From: Eublepharis macularius
Taxonomy: Eukaryota; Chordata; Lepidosauria; Squamata; Eublepharidae
Length of the DNA stretch: 64,000 nucleotides
Direction of reading: 5' to 3'
Assembly: GCF_028583425.1 (NCBI RefSeq)
Contig: NC_072802.1
Location: 11,169,926 to 11,233,925, forward strand
Part shown: positions 1 to 10,167 of the stretch, piece by piece
Position numbering within the stretch: position 1 is the first letter of the stretch
How the letters are laid out: every line of letters begins with the position of its first letter
Position numbers and translations under genes: made by a program
The notes under the pieces: model-generated
Databases searched by the model: none
What the model saw: the letters and a program-made list of their open reading frames with translations, nothing else
Told to the model about the DNA's origin: nothing

Positions 1-2155
1 TTGGCCACACTGCAGACACAGCCGTTGTTGCCATCTAGCGTCTCTTGCTCCACGAGTAGCATATCCAGCCCCCCGGCTTCCTCGAGCGGGAGTGGAGGAG
101 CATCTTTGGCCCGGGGGTTGTTGGTGTTGTTCCACCAACCGAACTTCCAGCAGGCGATTTTCTACTTCGCAGGTTAATTGGATCCACCCTAACAGCGTAG
201 GAGGATTATCTTGCATGAGAGCTCTGTCCAGCAATTTGGGGATTAAGCCCTGTTTGAACAAAATGATTTTGGTGGATTCTTCGCACCTTGGGCATTTGGC
301 AGCGAGTTGTCGGAATTTTGTGGCATAGTCTAGCCGACATGCTGCCTTGCCTATTAGCCTGCAACTCAGTTCGGGCTCTGGTTTCTTCTAGGGGGTCCTC
401 ATATTGGGCTCGAATTGCATCCACTAGCCCTTGGAGTGTATCCAACTCAGGGGCCCCAATTTCATAAAGTCCTACATACCAGTCAGCTGCCTTGCCTTGG
501 AGACGTGATCCCAGGTGCTCAATTTGACTGGCTTCACTCCCGAATAGATGCTCCCATCGATTGAAAAATTGTACTACTTGAACAAGGAAAAATCCCAACT
601 TGGAAGGGTCTCCATCAAATGTAGCGTCCAGCTTGACCCAACCCATGGGAAGATCTTGCCTGGGGGCTGGTGCTGGCATTGGGTAGACATTGAGCGGGGC
701 GAGTTGTAAAGGGGGCTGTCGCGGTGTTGGAGGGTGCTGTGGCGGAGGTTGTTGAGGGTAAGGTTGAGGTTGGTGCGGTGGGGGCGCTCCCAGAATCGGC
801 TGGGGAGGTCCTCTAGGTGCAGGTTGTAACGGCGCTGGCCGCAACGGTGCCGGCCACCCCTGCGGTGGGCCTCGAGGCGCTGGTAAGAGAGGAGGGGGAG
901 TCGGCCGCACCGGAGATGGATGAGGAGAGATGGGTTGGAGAGGAGCCGCACCCCCTCGCGGCCCCGGCGTGCCCGTCCCGGGGATGACTCGTGGTGTAGT
1001 TCCTCTCGGGAGGCTTGGGGGCTGGTTTGCTTGGGTCGTGGGTGGAGGCACTACCGGGGAAGCGGGCTCCAGTGGTTGTCCTGGTTCCCCTCCTCCTCCT
1101 CCGGCCCCACTGCCAGCGGGAGTGATTGGGTGATCGGGACGGGGGTCTTCTGGGCTCGGTTCTCCAACTCCTCCACCGGCTCTGGCTTCATCTGGTATGA
1201 CCAGTTGTTCGGGATGGGGTTCTCCTGGACACGGGTCTTCTGGGCAGGGTCCTTCCCCTGGGACAGAGTCCTCGTCTCCCGTTTCTGGTGGCTGTTGCGG
1301 CCACGGTTGGATAGGGCCCTCCGGACGAGGCAGAAGACTTTGCAAGTTAGACAAACTTTGGCTGATGTCTGGTAGACCAGCTGGCGGTTCGCGACCTCCG
1401 TCCCCCGCCACGAGCACTGAAAGCAGGTGAACGGCGGTTGCTAAACTTTCTTCCATGCTTGCTAGTCTGTCCTCCAACACTTGCACTCTATCCGTGGGTT
1501 CCACGGGTTCTACTGCATAACCAGTAGCTTGCGAAGTGGGCACATTTTCAGTATGTGGCCTTGGTAGACCAGGTATGATTTCTTCCACTCCTTGTTCTTC
1601 TTGAGATCTCGCGGCTAAGATCCCTTTCGCCAAACCCGTGATTGCCGATATTCCATAGTCGATTGCAATCGTTCAGCTTTGAAGCTGCACCCATTGATGC
1701 TCACTTGCTTCTTGTTGCCCCGACCACGGGGTGACTTCCGCATAATCCCAGCTCAGGGCGCCACGGTGGGACGTCTCCCATTCTGTTTGTTCAGTCGTCC
1801 TGTTCCAGTAAAGCCACGGTCGGCCACTGGTGTGCTCGGGTATAGATTCCAAACTACGCCGGCTATCCAGCTGCGTTTGCGTGAACATCGTGCTGGCCCT
1901 TCGTTCCCTTGTCTCCCGTGGTCTCGCGCCCCACTGCGTCGGGGTGGGCAAGGAGAACAGTGGTTCGGCTGTAGCTCTGGGCTGAGTATCTGCACTGCTG
2001 GGAGCGAGGGTATAAAGCGTAGTAACCGAAGAGTTGTTTCCTCACGGTACAGGTCCTTGAGGTTCCAAACCTTGAGAGCCGGGAGAGGCATACGGGTCAA
2101 ACAAAGGGTCCCTGGCTGGGATGCCTTTGGATTCCGTCTGATCCGGCTTCGGCAT
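1..2155 (-). pseudogene. Chromovirus gag, broken, runs off the window edge
   Basis: Gag of a Ty3/gypsy (sushi-like) retrotransposon. The start codon at 2155-2153 begins MPKPDQ and matches the gag start of the related copy near 13637. An N-terminal region of about 170 codons is followed by a very proline-rich stretch (about 620-1370) and then a capsid-like segment (about 330-640; motifs LPMGWVKL, FFNRWEHLF, GKAADWYVGLYE) resembling the PEG10/RTL-type Gag family. The window begins inside the nucleocapsid zinc knuckle (CLQCGQ read from position 36 down to 1). The reading frame is interrupted by TGA codons at about 2044 and 1675 and by a frameshift near 335. Protease and pol would lie beyond position 1. 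It cannot encode intact Gag as it stands. Confidence 0.85.
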
Positions 2156-2179
2156 TGGAAAAGGTGATTGGTAACAAAA

Positions 2180-2603
2180 TGTCAGACTTGTGGCTAGATA
2201 ATGTCCTTACTCCAGACTACCTTCTGCAATCAAACAACAGTCCATTGTTTCCAAAAGGATTTTACTGAAGAATTAGTTCATTATAGTCCATTGGCCTGAA
2301 TGCAATATGCAGGATGGTACATATGCATTGTTACCAATGACAAGCAAAGCATGAGGTACAAAGTAACAGATCACAGCAGGCCCATCCTCCCCCCACAGTT
2401 CTCAAAACACCCCTTTGAAGTTAGGAGAGCGAGAGTTTCCCAAGGCCGGTTCTTGGTGGAACATCGGTAGTCAAAACAATCCTTTTCTGTGAGATAGCTG
2501 CCTGGGAACCTTGGCACCTGTGAAGAGAGCACTTAAACACTGACAGGATTAAAAATGGAGTCGGTTAAGCAAAGGCATACAAGACAGCATTCTGGACCTG
2601 ACA
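2180..2603 (-). repeat. 5' LTR of the minus-strand chromovirus
   Basis: A 424-bp LTR. Read on the minus strand it starts TGTCAGGTC at 2603 and ends GTCTGACA at 2180. The boundary is supported by the related 3' LTR at 50836-51252, which starts identically after a purine-rich tract, and by gag starting 25 bases beyond the inner end. The LTR contains an 11-nt stretch (2328-2338) complementary to the sequence just inside the LTR (2167-2177), which suggests self-priming. The outer edge abuts DIRS-like sequence, so the element appears to have inserted into a DIRS copy. Confidence 0.85.
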
Positions 2604-4089
2604 GACCTTACGGCCAAGAGCTGGAACGGATAAGGAGATTGTTCAGGTAAGGGTGTATGTGGATGCCTGGTTCTCGTAGCTTGACTATTGGGTGGATCAG
2701 GATCTTTGAGAACACCCTTGGGGCTGTGGACAAACTGAAGGTCCTGGAACTGAAGATGATCCCCTTGCATGCAGAACAGCAGAAACTTCCTGTGAGACAA
2801 TGAAATGGGTACATGAAGATAGGCCTCCTGAAGGTCCAGGGACATGAGGCACTCTCCTGGCAACAGTGCTTACATTATGGATCGAAGAGACTCCATCCTG
2901 AAGTGCCTCAGTCTTATGAATCTGTTGAGGTACCTCAGATCCAGGATCGCCCTCCAGTCTCCATTTTGCTTGGGGGCAGTGAAGAAGATGGAACACACTT
3001 AGGTCCCTTGCTCTGCCCTTGGGATAAGTTCTATGGCCCTTATTTTGTGAAGGTGTCAAATAGCATCTTGTGTTCTCAGACATTTTTCTGATCCCAGACG
3101 AAGGGGAGAAAGGATAAAATGGTCTGGTGGGGTATTTAAGAACTCCAGTAAATAGCCTGTGGAGATGATTTCTCAGGACCAACTGTCTGCTAGAGTCTCT
3201 CAAGCCATACGTCTTTGAATAGGAGAAGATGGCCCTCTACTGGAATTTGTTGGCAGTCATGCTTTGAAAGATTTGGCATCTCAGGATGCTCTGTCATTCC
3301 TCTGCTGGAATTGCCAGTCAAAGCAGTTGGAGACAAAACCTCCTCTTCTTGAAGACTGATGAAAGGAAGACCAGGTGGATCCTCTGTTGCTTCTGGAGAA
3401 TCTGGGTTGAACTCTCTGGAAATGAAAGGAATGACTTGATGTGAACCTCTTGTTGTTTTGATACATCTTGGGAAGTGACTTCTTTTTGTCCTTTGTCTCT
3501 ATCAGGATCTGGTCCAGTGACTCTCCAAACCGCTTATAGCTATAGAAGGGATAAGCAAGGGCAATGGCCTTGGAGTGATAGTCAGCCTGCCATACCCTCT
3601 GCTAGAGAGATTGTCAGGTGGCTACTACCGAGGCCATAGCTCTCGAGGATAGACACTTGGCATCCAGAGTTGCATCAGCAATAAAAGTATTGGCCTTGAG
3701 AACCATGTTGGCCCGCAAGGCATTGGTTGTTGGGAGGAATGAGTTGCAATATCTTCCTTGACCACACGATGGACACTCTGGTGACAGTGGATGTGATGAC
3801 AGATGCCTGTATAGCTATATGTGCCTTTTTCATGTGTCTTTTTCAGGGCGACGTCCTCCTTCTTGTCCAGGTTGTCACAAATGGAACCTTCCCATCAGTG
3901 GAGAGGAGGCCAGAAGATTGTAAGGCTGTCACAGGGGCATTGACAAGTGGTACCTGTAAAAAATAGTTTGTAAAAGATGGTAAGGAATACAACTTTCTAA
4001 TCAGCCCTGGAGGATATTTGTTAGACATGGGTTCAGTCCATTCTGCCTTTAACTGCTTATCAAAAAATTCAGGGAAAGGGAATATTAAG
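2604..4089 (-). pseudogene. DIRS-like retrotransposon fragment (gag end and RT)
   Basis: Minus-strand remnants of a tyrosine-recombinase (DIRS1-type) retrotransposon. Around 3840-4080 the translation reads PPGLIRKLYSLPSFTNYF and VNAPVTALQSSGLLSTDGKVPF, typical of DIRS Gag. Around 2604-3070 it reads SIFFTAPKQNGGWRAILDLR, LDLQEAYLHVPI and HRKFLLFCMQGDHLQF, the DIRS reverse transcriptase core. The catalytic YLDD box is degraded to YLNN near 2640, and several frameshifts and stops are present, so it is dead. RNase H, methyltransferase and recombinase regions are absent because the chromovirus LTR interrupts the RT. The family call rests on motif similarity recognised by eye. Confidence 0.75.
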
Positions 4090-4568
4090 TGTTGAGATTT
4101 CAGCTCATAGAAACGTCTTTATTGAGAACTGGAAGCAGACAGACAACACAAGCTCAACATGAGCCAAATATATACTCACAAACTCCACCCCAATGATAAC
4201 CAACAACCAATAGGCACATGAAGCTAAAATCCTTATTTTGCATTAACTATGTACAAAGTAACTTATTTATAGTGCTATGACTGGACTTTATTGTACAGTA
4301 TGGATTGGATGCAGCCAGCAGAAAAACAGCCAATAGCAATGACAGCTTCAGGAGCCTAGGCTCAGACATCCAGAGGAGTTAGCTGTGTTAGTTTGTAGTA
4401 GCAAAATAGAAAAGAGTCCAGTAGCACCTTTAAGACTAACCATCATGCATCTGATGAAGAGAACTGTGATTCTCGAAAGCTTATGCTACAGTAAAATTGG
4501 TTACTCTTAAAGGTGCTACTGGACTCTTTTCTGTTAGGCTCAGACAGAAGCTTAGTCAGTACATAACA
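4090..4568 (-). repeat. 3' LTR of the 4090-9970 gypsy element
   Basis: Read on the minus strand it begins TGTTATGTAC and ends TTTCAACA. It matches 9670-9970 along its whole length apart from the insertion at 4368-4535 with its 10-bp duplication. The minus strand carries a TATA-like CTATAAATAAG and an AATAAAG poly(A) signal, as expected of a promoter-bearing LTR. Confidence 0.85.
4368..4535. repeat. Foldback short interspersed repeat with 10-bp TSD
   Basis: A 168-bp insertion flanked by the perfect 10-bp duplication AGGCTCAGAC (4358-4367 and 4536-4545). The other LTR of the same element has this sequence once and uninterrupted, which proves insertion. The insert is an imperfect palindrome: about 33 bp at 4410-4441 are the reverse complement of 4498-4530 (core AGTCCAGTAGCACCTTTAAG). 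The centre (4450-4490, ATCTGATGAAGAGAACTG) resembles a short repeat common in reptile genomes. It looks like two overlapping inverted copies rather than a simple MITE. Confidence 0.75.
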
Positions 4569-6671
4569 CCCCTCCCCCCAAGCTTGGGACATCCTGCTCC
4601 AATAATAGTCCCCAAGGTAAGCAGGGGGATGGCGAGTCCTCTGGGACCTGCGCAACTCCCTTGAAGTCCCAGGCCCACTGGCTGGAGTCGTAGCGCTCAT
4701 AGCGGATACTGTCCTCTTGGCAGAGGAGCCTCCATCACTTTCAGCAGCTTCTGCTCCACTCACTGGTGATGGCTGGTCCTGGTTGACCTCAGCAAGAGAG
4801 TCCCCGTGGTTTTTGGGTGCTGTGGCGGGATCAGTCCCTGTGTCCATGGCCAAGGGGAAACGTTACTGTTCGGGCCCTGCTCTAACTCCAGCCACTGCTG
4901 TCAAAGCTGGTCAATGTGCCTCTTGAAGACCTTGCTGGCAGCATCGGCCACTTTGTAAGACACTGGTCAGGTGGCCTTTATCACAGACACCAGGAACCAG
5001 ACTGGGCCATTCCCATAGTTTTTGGTGTAGACAAGTTCTCCTGGCTGGAACTTTCTGGGCGACCTCAATAATTCTGGTTCCCGCTGGGCATCTAGAGCAA
5101 AATCAGGGTAGAGCTGATCAAGCAGAGTGGTTAGCCGGTGACTCATCAAAAGTTACGTGGGGCTGCGGCCTCTAGTGGCCTGTAGAGTTATGTGCTGCCA
5201 AAGCAAGAGTTAGGTTAGCTGCAAGTTCAAGTCCCTGTGACCCAACTTGCGCAGCAAGTCCTTAGTGGACCTCACCATTCATTGCGCCTGTCCGTTAGTA
5301 GATGGGTGGAATGGTGCTGATGTGACATGCCAGATGGTGTTGTTGTTGAGGAACCTCTGGAACTCCTGCAAAGTGAACTGTGCACAGTTGTCGGATATGA
5401 TGGTGTCTGGCATCCTGTGGGTTGCAAAGAGGTGCCGTAAGGAGCGGATGACTGTCAGGCTCTGGAAATCAGGATATGGTAGACAGATCCTTGGATCATT
5501 ATAGCAAGACACAGGTCCTTGGTTAAATGACTTTTATTCAGAAATCAGATCTTTTCCGTATTCAGGTCAAAAGGTCTACTTAGGAGTAAGGTAAGCATCT
5601 AAGTAGCTCAAGTAGAAGTTTGACAAGAATGGCAACATGGGACAAATACATCTCCTTTCTACCCTGCTTGTCTTCCCCCTCCCAATTCCCAAACAATCCC
5701 TCGCAGCTTTTTCAGCATGAGAACATTTTGCATACTTGTGCTATCATGGTGCGCCATTAAGAAGAAAGACATATCATAGTCCAAGGGAAAGTCCAAGGTC
5801 ATAAATAGTTGAGCTCAATAGATAGCCCCCTGTGAAAGCCCGAGAAACCGTTAGAATACTAGCAACAGGAAATTGAGTTACACCAGGTATATGGTTACAA
5901 TAACTGGCATTAGAAGAGAAGCATCAGAATGAACATTGACATGGATGAATGGGTATAGTCATACATGACAATGACGACTGTGGATGTCATAGGTGACACT
6001 GGAATTACTTCCAGCCATTTTGAAAATGAGTCCATGATGATCAGGAAGGTGTGTCCCTGAAAAGGCCCAGCAAAGTCTATATGGAGCCATGACCACGGTG
6101 TATGTGTTGTCTCCCAGGAATGTACAGGGGCATGTGGCATGTCAGGGCAAGATTCCTGGCAGGGCTGGCAAGTCCAGACCCATCTTTCAATTGCTAAATC
6201 CATCCCCGGCCACCACACATAGCTGTGGGCCAAAGCCTTCATCTTCACAATCCCGGGGTGCCCTACATGAAGTGCCTCAAGCTCCTGCTGCTGTAGCCTG
6301 GGCAGAACAGCGACTCTGCTTCCCCAGAGGTGGCAGCCCTTGCGAACTGAGAGTTCATGTTGGCGGGAGCTGTAGGGCTGGATCTCCGAGTCCATTCTAC
6401 CAACCAGCCACCCCCTCCACACCCAGTTGAGGACCCTGGAGATTATGGGGTCCTTGGTGGAATGGGCCACGATGTCCAATACCAGGAGGGGTGGCTGAGG
6501 CAGGTCCTCTATTTGCATGACTCTGTACACAGGAGAGGGGTCGGTGGCAGGGCCTGGTAGCAGCAGGCAGCTGAGGGCATTGGCATGCCCAATGGCTTTG
6601 CCTGGCCTGTAGAAAAGCTGGTAATTGTAGGTTGGCAGAAACACCGACCAGCACAGCATCTGGAGGGACAT
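4560..6671 (-). pseudogene. Gypsy integrase, split by a solo LTR
   Basis: Integrase region of the 4090-9970 element. At 6671-6560 the end of RNase H (LFYRPGKAIGHANALS) leads into the H2C2 zinc region (HVGHPGIVKMKALAHSYVWWPGM ... CQPCQESC, given here in separate blocks, about 6100-6250) and the catalytic core (WSWLHIDFAGPFQGH, about 6050). The core is cut at 5976 by the 5453-5970 solo LTR and resumes at 5447 (MPDTIISDNCAQFT ... FHPSTNGQAQ). The C-terminal part (ELVYTKNYGNGPVWF, about 5000) and the tail RRSQRTRHPPAYLGDYYW (about 4610) follow. No chromodomain is seen. Frames change between blocks. Confidence 0.8.
5453..5970 (-). mobile_element. Solo LTR with 5-bp TSD inside integrase
   Basis: A 518-bp solo LTR. 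On the minus strand it starts TGTCATGTATGAC and ends CCTGACA, giving TGTCA/TGACA termini. It has an AATAAA signal near 5540. The exact 5-bp duplication ATGAC flanks it (5448-5452 and 5971-5975), and removing LTR plus one duplication rejoins the integrase reading (TSTVV to VIRSLRHLF). No internal coding sequence remains, so it arose by LTR-LTR recombination. I cannot assign it firmly to gypsy or endogenous retrovirus; 5-bp duplications occur in both. Confidence 0.85.
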
Positions 6672-6706
6672 GACTTGAGGGGTCTGCCGGTCTGAAGCAA
6701 AGAGGC

Positions 6707-7210
6707 CTAGAAGAGGCTTGTAGTCAGTTGCGATTTTGAAGTGAAGTTAACTCCCTCGACCAGGGCAAGGGCCTCCTTATCGATTTGTGCATAGTTCCTT
6801 TCTGCATACGGCAATGTCCTTAAAAAGTACATGATAGGGGCCGCCTGCCCGTCTGGCATCCGGTGGCTCAGGATCTTGCCAACTCCATAAGGCGAGGCAT
6901 CACAGGGGAAGATAAGTGGCTTGCGTTCATCAAAGTGTGTCAATACTGTGTTAGACAACAGGAGCTCCTTAACAGCGGTGAATGCGAGGGCATGCTTGTG
7001 GCTCCAGGTCCAAGGGGTGTTCTTCTCCAGCAATTGATGTAGTGGCTCCACTAGCAATGCCTTGTGTGGCAGGAATGCATGATAAAAGTTCAGGAGCCCT
7101 AAGAACGCTTGTAGCTCCTTCTTTGAGTGAGGTGGCGATGCACTGGTTTTTTATTCATTCATTCATTCATTCATTCATTCATTCATTCATTCATTCATTC
7201 ATTCATTCAT

Positions 7211-7249
<39 letters not shown>

Positions 7250-8160
7250 TTGGATTTTTAGTCCGCCCTCCCCGCCGGGCAGGCTCAGGGAAGAGCACAA
7301 CATTTTAATTTACATAAAAGCAGATAAAACATTACAATAAAACTTAAAACACTACATACAATAAAAACTTCTCAGATGGCAATGGAAGAGCTCGCACCTT
7401 GCTGTCCATCTGGTGGATGCTGGCAGCATCGATTAGGAATCCCAGGAACTCTACTTGCGGGACACTAAACTGGCACATCTCTTTTTTTACTTTCAGCTTG
7501 GCATCCTGGAGACGGCAGAGGACTTCTCGAAGGCAGATGTTGAGCTCAGTGGAGGATGTCCCAGTGATTAGGATGTCATCAAAGTAAGGGATGACTCCTG
7601 GGATTCCCCTTAGCAGTCCCTTCATAAGTCCGTGGAAAATGCTGGGGGCCATGCTGACCCCAAACTGTAGACGCTTAACCTTGAATGCTCCGTGGTGGGT
7701 CCCGATGGTCTGTGCTTCCACAGTGGCATCGTCCACAGAGAGCTTCTGGTAGTCTTGTGCCAGGTCAATCTTGGTGAAGGTCTTCCTTCCTGCTAGAGAT
7801 GCCAGAAGGTGGTTGACTACTGGCATCAGGTATGCATGCTGTTGTAGAGCCTTGTTAATTGTGCACTTGTAGTCTGTGCAAATACAGACTGCCCTATTGG
7901 CCTTGATGGGCATGACAATCAGTGTCTCCCAACGAGCATGTGATATGGGCTTGAGGACTCCCTGTGCGATCACCTTCAGACGGGTTGGCAACACTGTTGG
8001 ATCGAGGTCGAAGGAGACAGGTGGCCCTGTGTAGCACCCCAACAAGCCATCGAACATGGCAGGAAACTCAGCACATACAGCTTCTATGTCAGATTGGTTG
8101 AATTGTTGGACTCCAGTGACGTGAATGCCCAATGCATCAAACCAATCGAGTCCCAGTAAG
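6707..8160 (-). pseudogene. Gypsy RT and RNase H, interrupted
   Basis: Reverse transcriptase runs from about 8160 to 7369 with ICTDYKCTINKAL, IDLAQDYQKLSV, LQFGVSMAPSIFHGLM and the catalytic YFDDILITG (about 7575-7600). It is then interrupted by a LINE/SINE tail (7149-7368). RNase H follows at 7145-6707 (KKELQAFLGLLNFYHAFLPH, then TVLTHFDERKPLIFPCDASPYGVG and LPYAERNYAQIDKEALALV). Frameshifts separate the segments. The catalytic YFDD survives, but the ORF as a whole does not. Confidence 0.8.
7149..7368 (-). repeat. LINE/SINE 3' tail with (AATA)n/(AATG)n
   Basis: An insertion between RT and RNase H. On the minus strand it has an AT-rich leader, the block CTGAGCCTGCCCGGCGGGGAGGGCGG near 7260-7285 (a recurrent 3' end of sauropsid LINEs/SINEs), and a tail of (AATA)n then (AATG)n simple repeat at 7149-7250. 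The RT reading stops just inside it and resumes on the other side, which shows it is a later insertion. No clear target duplication is visible. Confidence 0.65.
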
Positions 8161-8289
8161 CTAGTGAGGTGCCCCTTGACTACGACCAGATGGAGGGGCC
8201 CATGAAAGTCCTTGTAGCTGACTGCGACTCAACCAACTCCTGCCACTGGAACCCGGCGACCCTGGAAGTCCATCAGGATTAATTGCATG

Positions 8290-8580
8290 GCTCAAGCTGT
8301 CAGTTGGGGCACACTTGGTTGAAGGTGACTTCAACCATGGAGACTATAGAGAGCGCTGAGCCAGATTCGATTTCCGTTTCACACGATATCCCTTCAATGT
8401 GCACCAGGACACGGATCTTTTCTTTGGTGCCTGTTCTGGTGTTCAGGATGATGGTTCTGTCAGAACACATGGTCATAAAGTGGCATTCTTCAGGTGGGGG
8501 AACCCTTCCTTGCCAGCTGTCATTGGTGTGGAGTGAGGCGCGGAGACTCTGGTGGAGAGCCTCCCTTCTTGGTAGCTCTG
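8290..8580 (-). pseudogene. Gypsy protease, catalytic motif altered
   Basis: The translation contains IRVLVHIEGISCETEIESGSALSIVSM, split here as IRVLVHIEG and CETEIESGSALSI, matching the retropepsin core of gypsy Pol. The active site normally reads D-S/T-G; here it is ESG, so the catalytic aspartate has become glutamate. A degenerate nucleocapsid-like region lies just upstream (about 8580-8680, including NVRCTERR). It is inactive as it stands. Confidence 0.65.
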
Positions 8581-8689
8581 CAGACCCGTGCGATGTGACC
8601 CTTCTTTCTGTACACCTGACATTCAGCGTTGCGGAATCTGCAAGTTCTTCTTTTGTGGTTTCTCCCACAGCTAGCACATGGGGAGCCAC

Positions 8690-9657
8690 TCTATGAAGGC
8701 TGTGTGGAACGCTTGGCCCATGGTGCTTGGGTTTGGTTAATCTCAACATCTTCTTTGGAGTTGCTCTTTAGGCTCTCATTGTGGACTTGTTCTGTCCTCT
8801 TGGGTAGTGCTGGACTCGGTGACTGTTGCATTTCTTTGGTGAACTGGTCAGCGACTTCTGCTGTGATGGCCTCCTCGTAAGCCATTTTGAAATTGAGGTT
8901 CTTCTTTGTGAAGAGTCATCTCTGCAGTTTTTCACAGAGCCGTGCTATCTTCCGCAATGCTGTGATGGCACCTGGTCACACTTGTAGAAGGTGTGGTGGC
9001 ATGCGATTTTTGACAGCTGCAGTGAGAAATGGCCTTTTAGCTTTGCCTTGATAGTAGCGAGTGGCACCTCTTCCAGTACCTCTGGTGCCATGAGAGCGTG
9101 GGCTATTTTGAATGTTGAGTGGCTGCAGACACTGAGGAAGACTGCCTTTTCCTGCTCATCTCCAGTGATCTGATTTGCCTTGAGATGAAATTGGAACTGT
9201 GATACGTATGAGTCCCAGTCCTCAGCAGAAGCATCAAATGGCTCAAACTGACCCTTGGCAGCCATGCTGTCTATTGTGCTAAGCAAATGAGGGATTTTTG
9301 ACGGCTGCAGTGAGAAATGGTCTTTCAGCTTCGCCTTGATAGTAGCAAGTGGCACCTCTTCCAGTACTTCTGGTGCCATGAGAGCATGGGCAATTTTGAA
9401 TGTTGAGTGACTGCAGACACTGAGGCTGCAGACACTGAGGAAGACTGCCTTTTCCTGCTCATCGCCGGTGATCTCATTTGCCTTGAGGTGAAATTGGAAC
9501 CATGATATGTAGGAGTCTATTGTGCTGAGTAAATGAAGGATGGTGGAGGTGACAATTCCTCACTGGTAAGTGATTCAGCCTTGAGTGCTGTGGGGCTGCC
9601 TACCTGCCTGGGAGTGTGTTGCATGACTGCCTACCCACCATAGAGCCCATCCTCGTT
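8690..9657 (-). pseudogene. Gypsy gag with a tandem in-frame duplication
   Basis: Capsid-type Gag: FEPFDASAEDWDSYVSQFQF, AVFLSVCSHSTFKIAHALMAP and PLATIKAKLKDHFSL match gypsy Gag of the Mag/K02A2.6 type. The stretch is duplicated head to tail (9007-9294 and 9295-about 9540) with a period of 288 bp, a multiple of three, so the open frame reads through both copies. The distal copy has a later internal deletion. A 15-bp direct repeat (CTGCAGACACTGAGG) lies at about 9411-9440. The segment 8691-8885 is a lysine- and proline-rich Gag tail. Confidence 0.7.
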
Positions 9658-9669
9658 GTCAGTATTAAG

Positions 9670-9970
9670 TGTTGAAATTTCTGTTCATAGAAACATCTTT
9701 ATTGAGAACTGGAAGCAGACAGACAACACAAGCTCAACATGAGCCAAATATATACATACAAACCCCACCCCAATGATAACCAACAACCAATAGGCACATG
9801 AAGCTAGAATCCTTATTTTGCATTAACTATATACAAAGTAACTTATTTATAGTGCTGTGATTGGACTTTATTATACAGTATGGATTAGATGCAGCCAGCA
9901 GAAAAACAGCCAATAGCAATGATGGCTTCAGGAGCCTAGGCTCAGACAGAAGCTCAGTCAGTACATAACA
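9670..9970 (-). repeat. 5' LTR of the 4090-9970 gypsy element
   Basis: A 301-bp LTR, TG...CA bounded on the minus strand, collinear with the 4090-4568 copy and differing by about 16 substitutions. It retains the uninterrupted AGGCTCAGAC site that was duplicated in the other LTR. Confidence 0.85.
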
Positions 9971-10167
9971 GAGAAGATATAAAATTTTTGAAATACAAAA
10001 TTTTGGGTGAAGAATTTATAGCAGCAGATACCAAAAAGAAGAATGGAATTGCCTTATACATTAAGCCACATTTAAAGCCAAAATTCATAATGAGTGATGA
10101 GCATGGAAGATAAGTGGTGGTAGAAATTGATGTACAGGGGACAAAAACATTGGTGGTGGGTCTTTAC
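9971..10167 (+). pseudogene. L1 ORF2 endonuclease fragment
   Basis: The translation (GEEFIAADTKKKNG, IALYIKPHLKPKFIM, TLVVGLY) aligns with residues about 55-117 of the L1 ORF2 protein encoded at 20641, in the apurinic/apyrimidinic endonuclease domain. One in-frame stop is present (near 10111). It is bounded by the gypsy LTR on the left and by the start of a hAT-like repeat on the right, so it is a remnant of an older L1. Confidence 0.7.

Larger units (their letters stand above)
4090..9970 (-). mobile_element. Ty3/gypsy element with both LTRs, degenerate
   Basis: A non-chromodomain Ty3/gypsy element resembling the Mag/K02A2.6-type lineage, in order on the minus strand: LTR, gag, protease, RT, RNase H, integrase, LTR. 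Both LTRs are 301 bp once a later 178-bp insertion is removed from the 3' copy. By eye they differ at roughly 5%, so this is an older insertion than the 28652-45049 element. Three later insertions are nested: a foldback repeat in the 3' LTR (4368-4535), a solo LTR in integrase (5453-5970) and a LINE/SINE tail between RT and RNase H (7149-7368). I see no matching target duplication at the outer edges. Confidence 0.85.

Noticed and set aside
574..1430. Several overlapping plus- and minus-strand frames over the proline-rich gag region
   Set aside because: Shadows of the GC-rich gag coding sequence, not seen as genes in the related copies.
4081..9669. Extending the 301-bp gypsy LTRs to include a shared TATTAAG at the inner edge
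   Set aside because: The TG...CA rule and equal lengths favour the 301-bp boundary; the shared seven bases may be chance.
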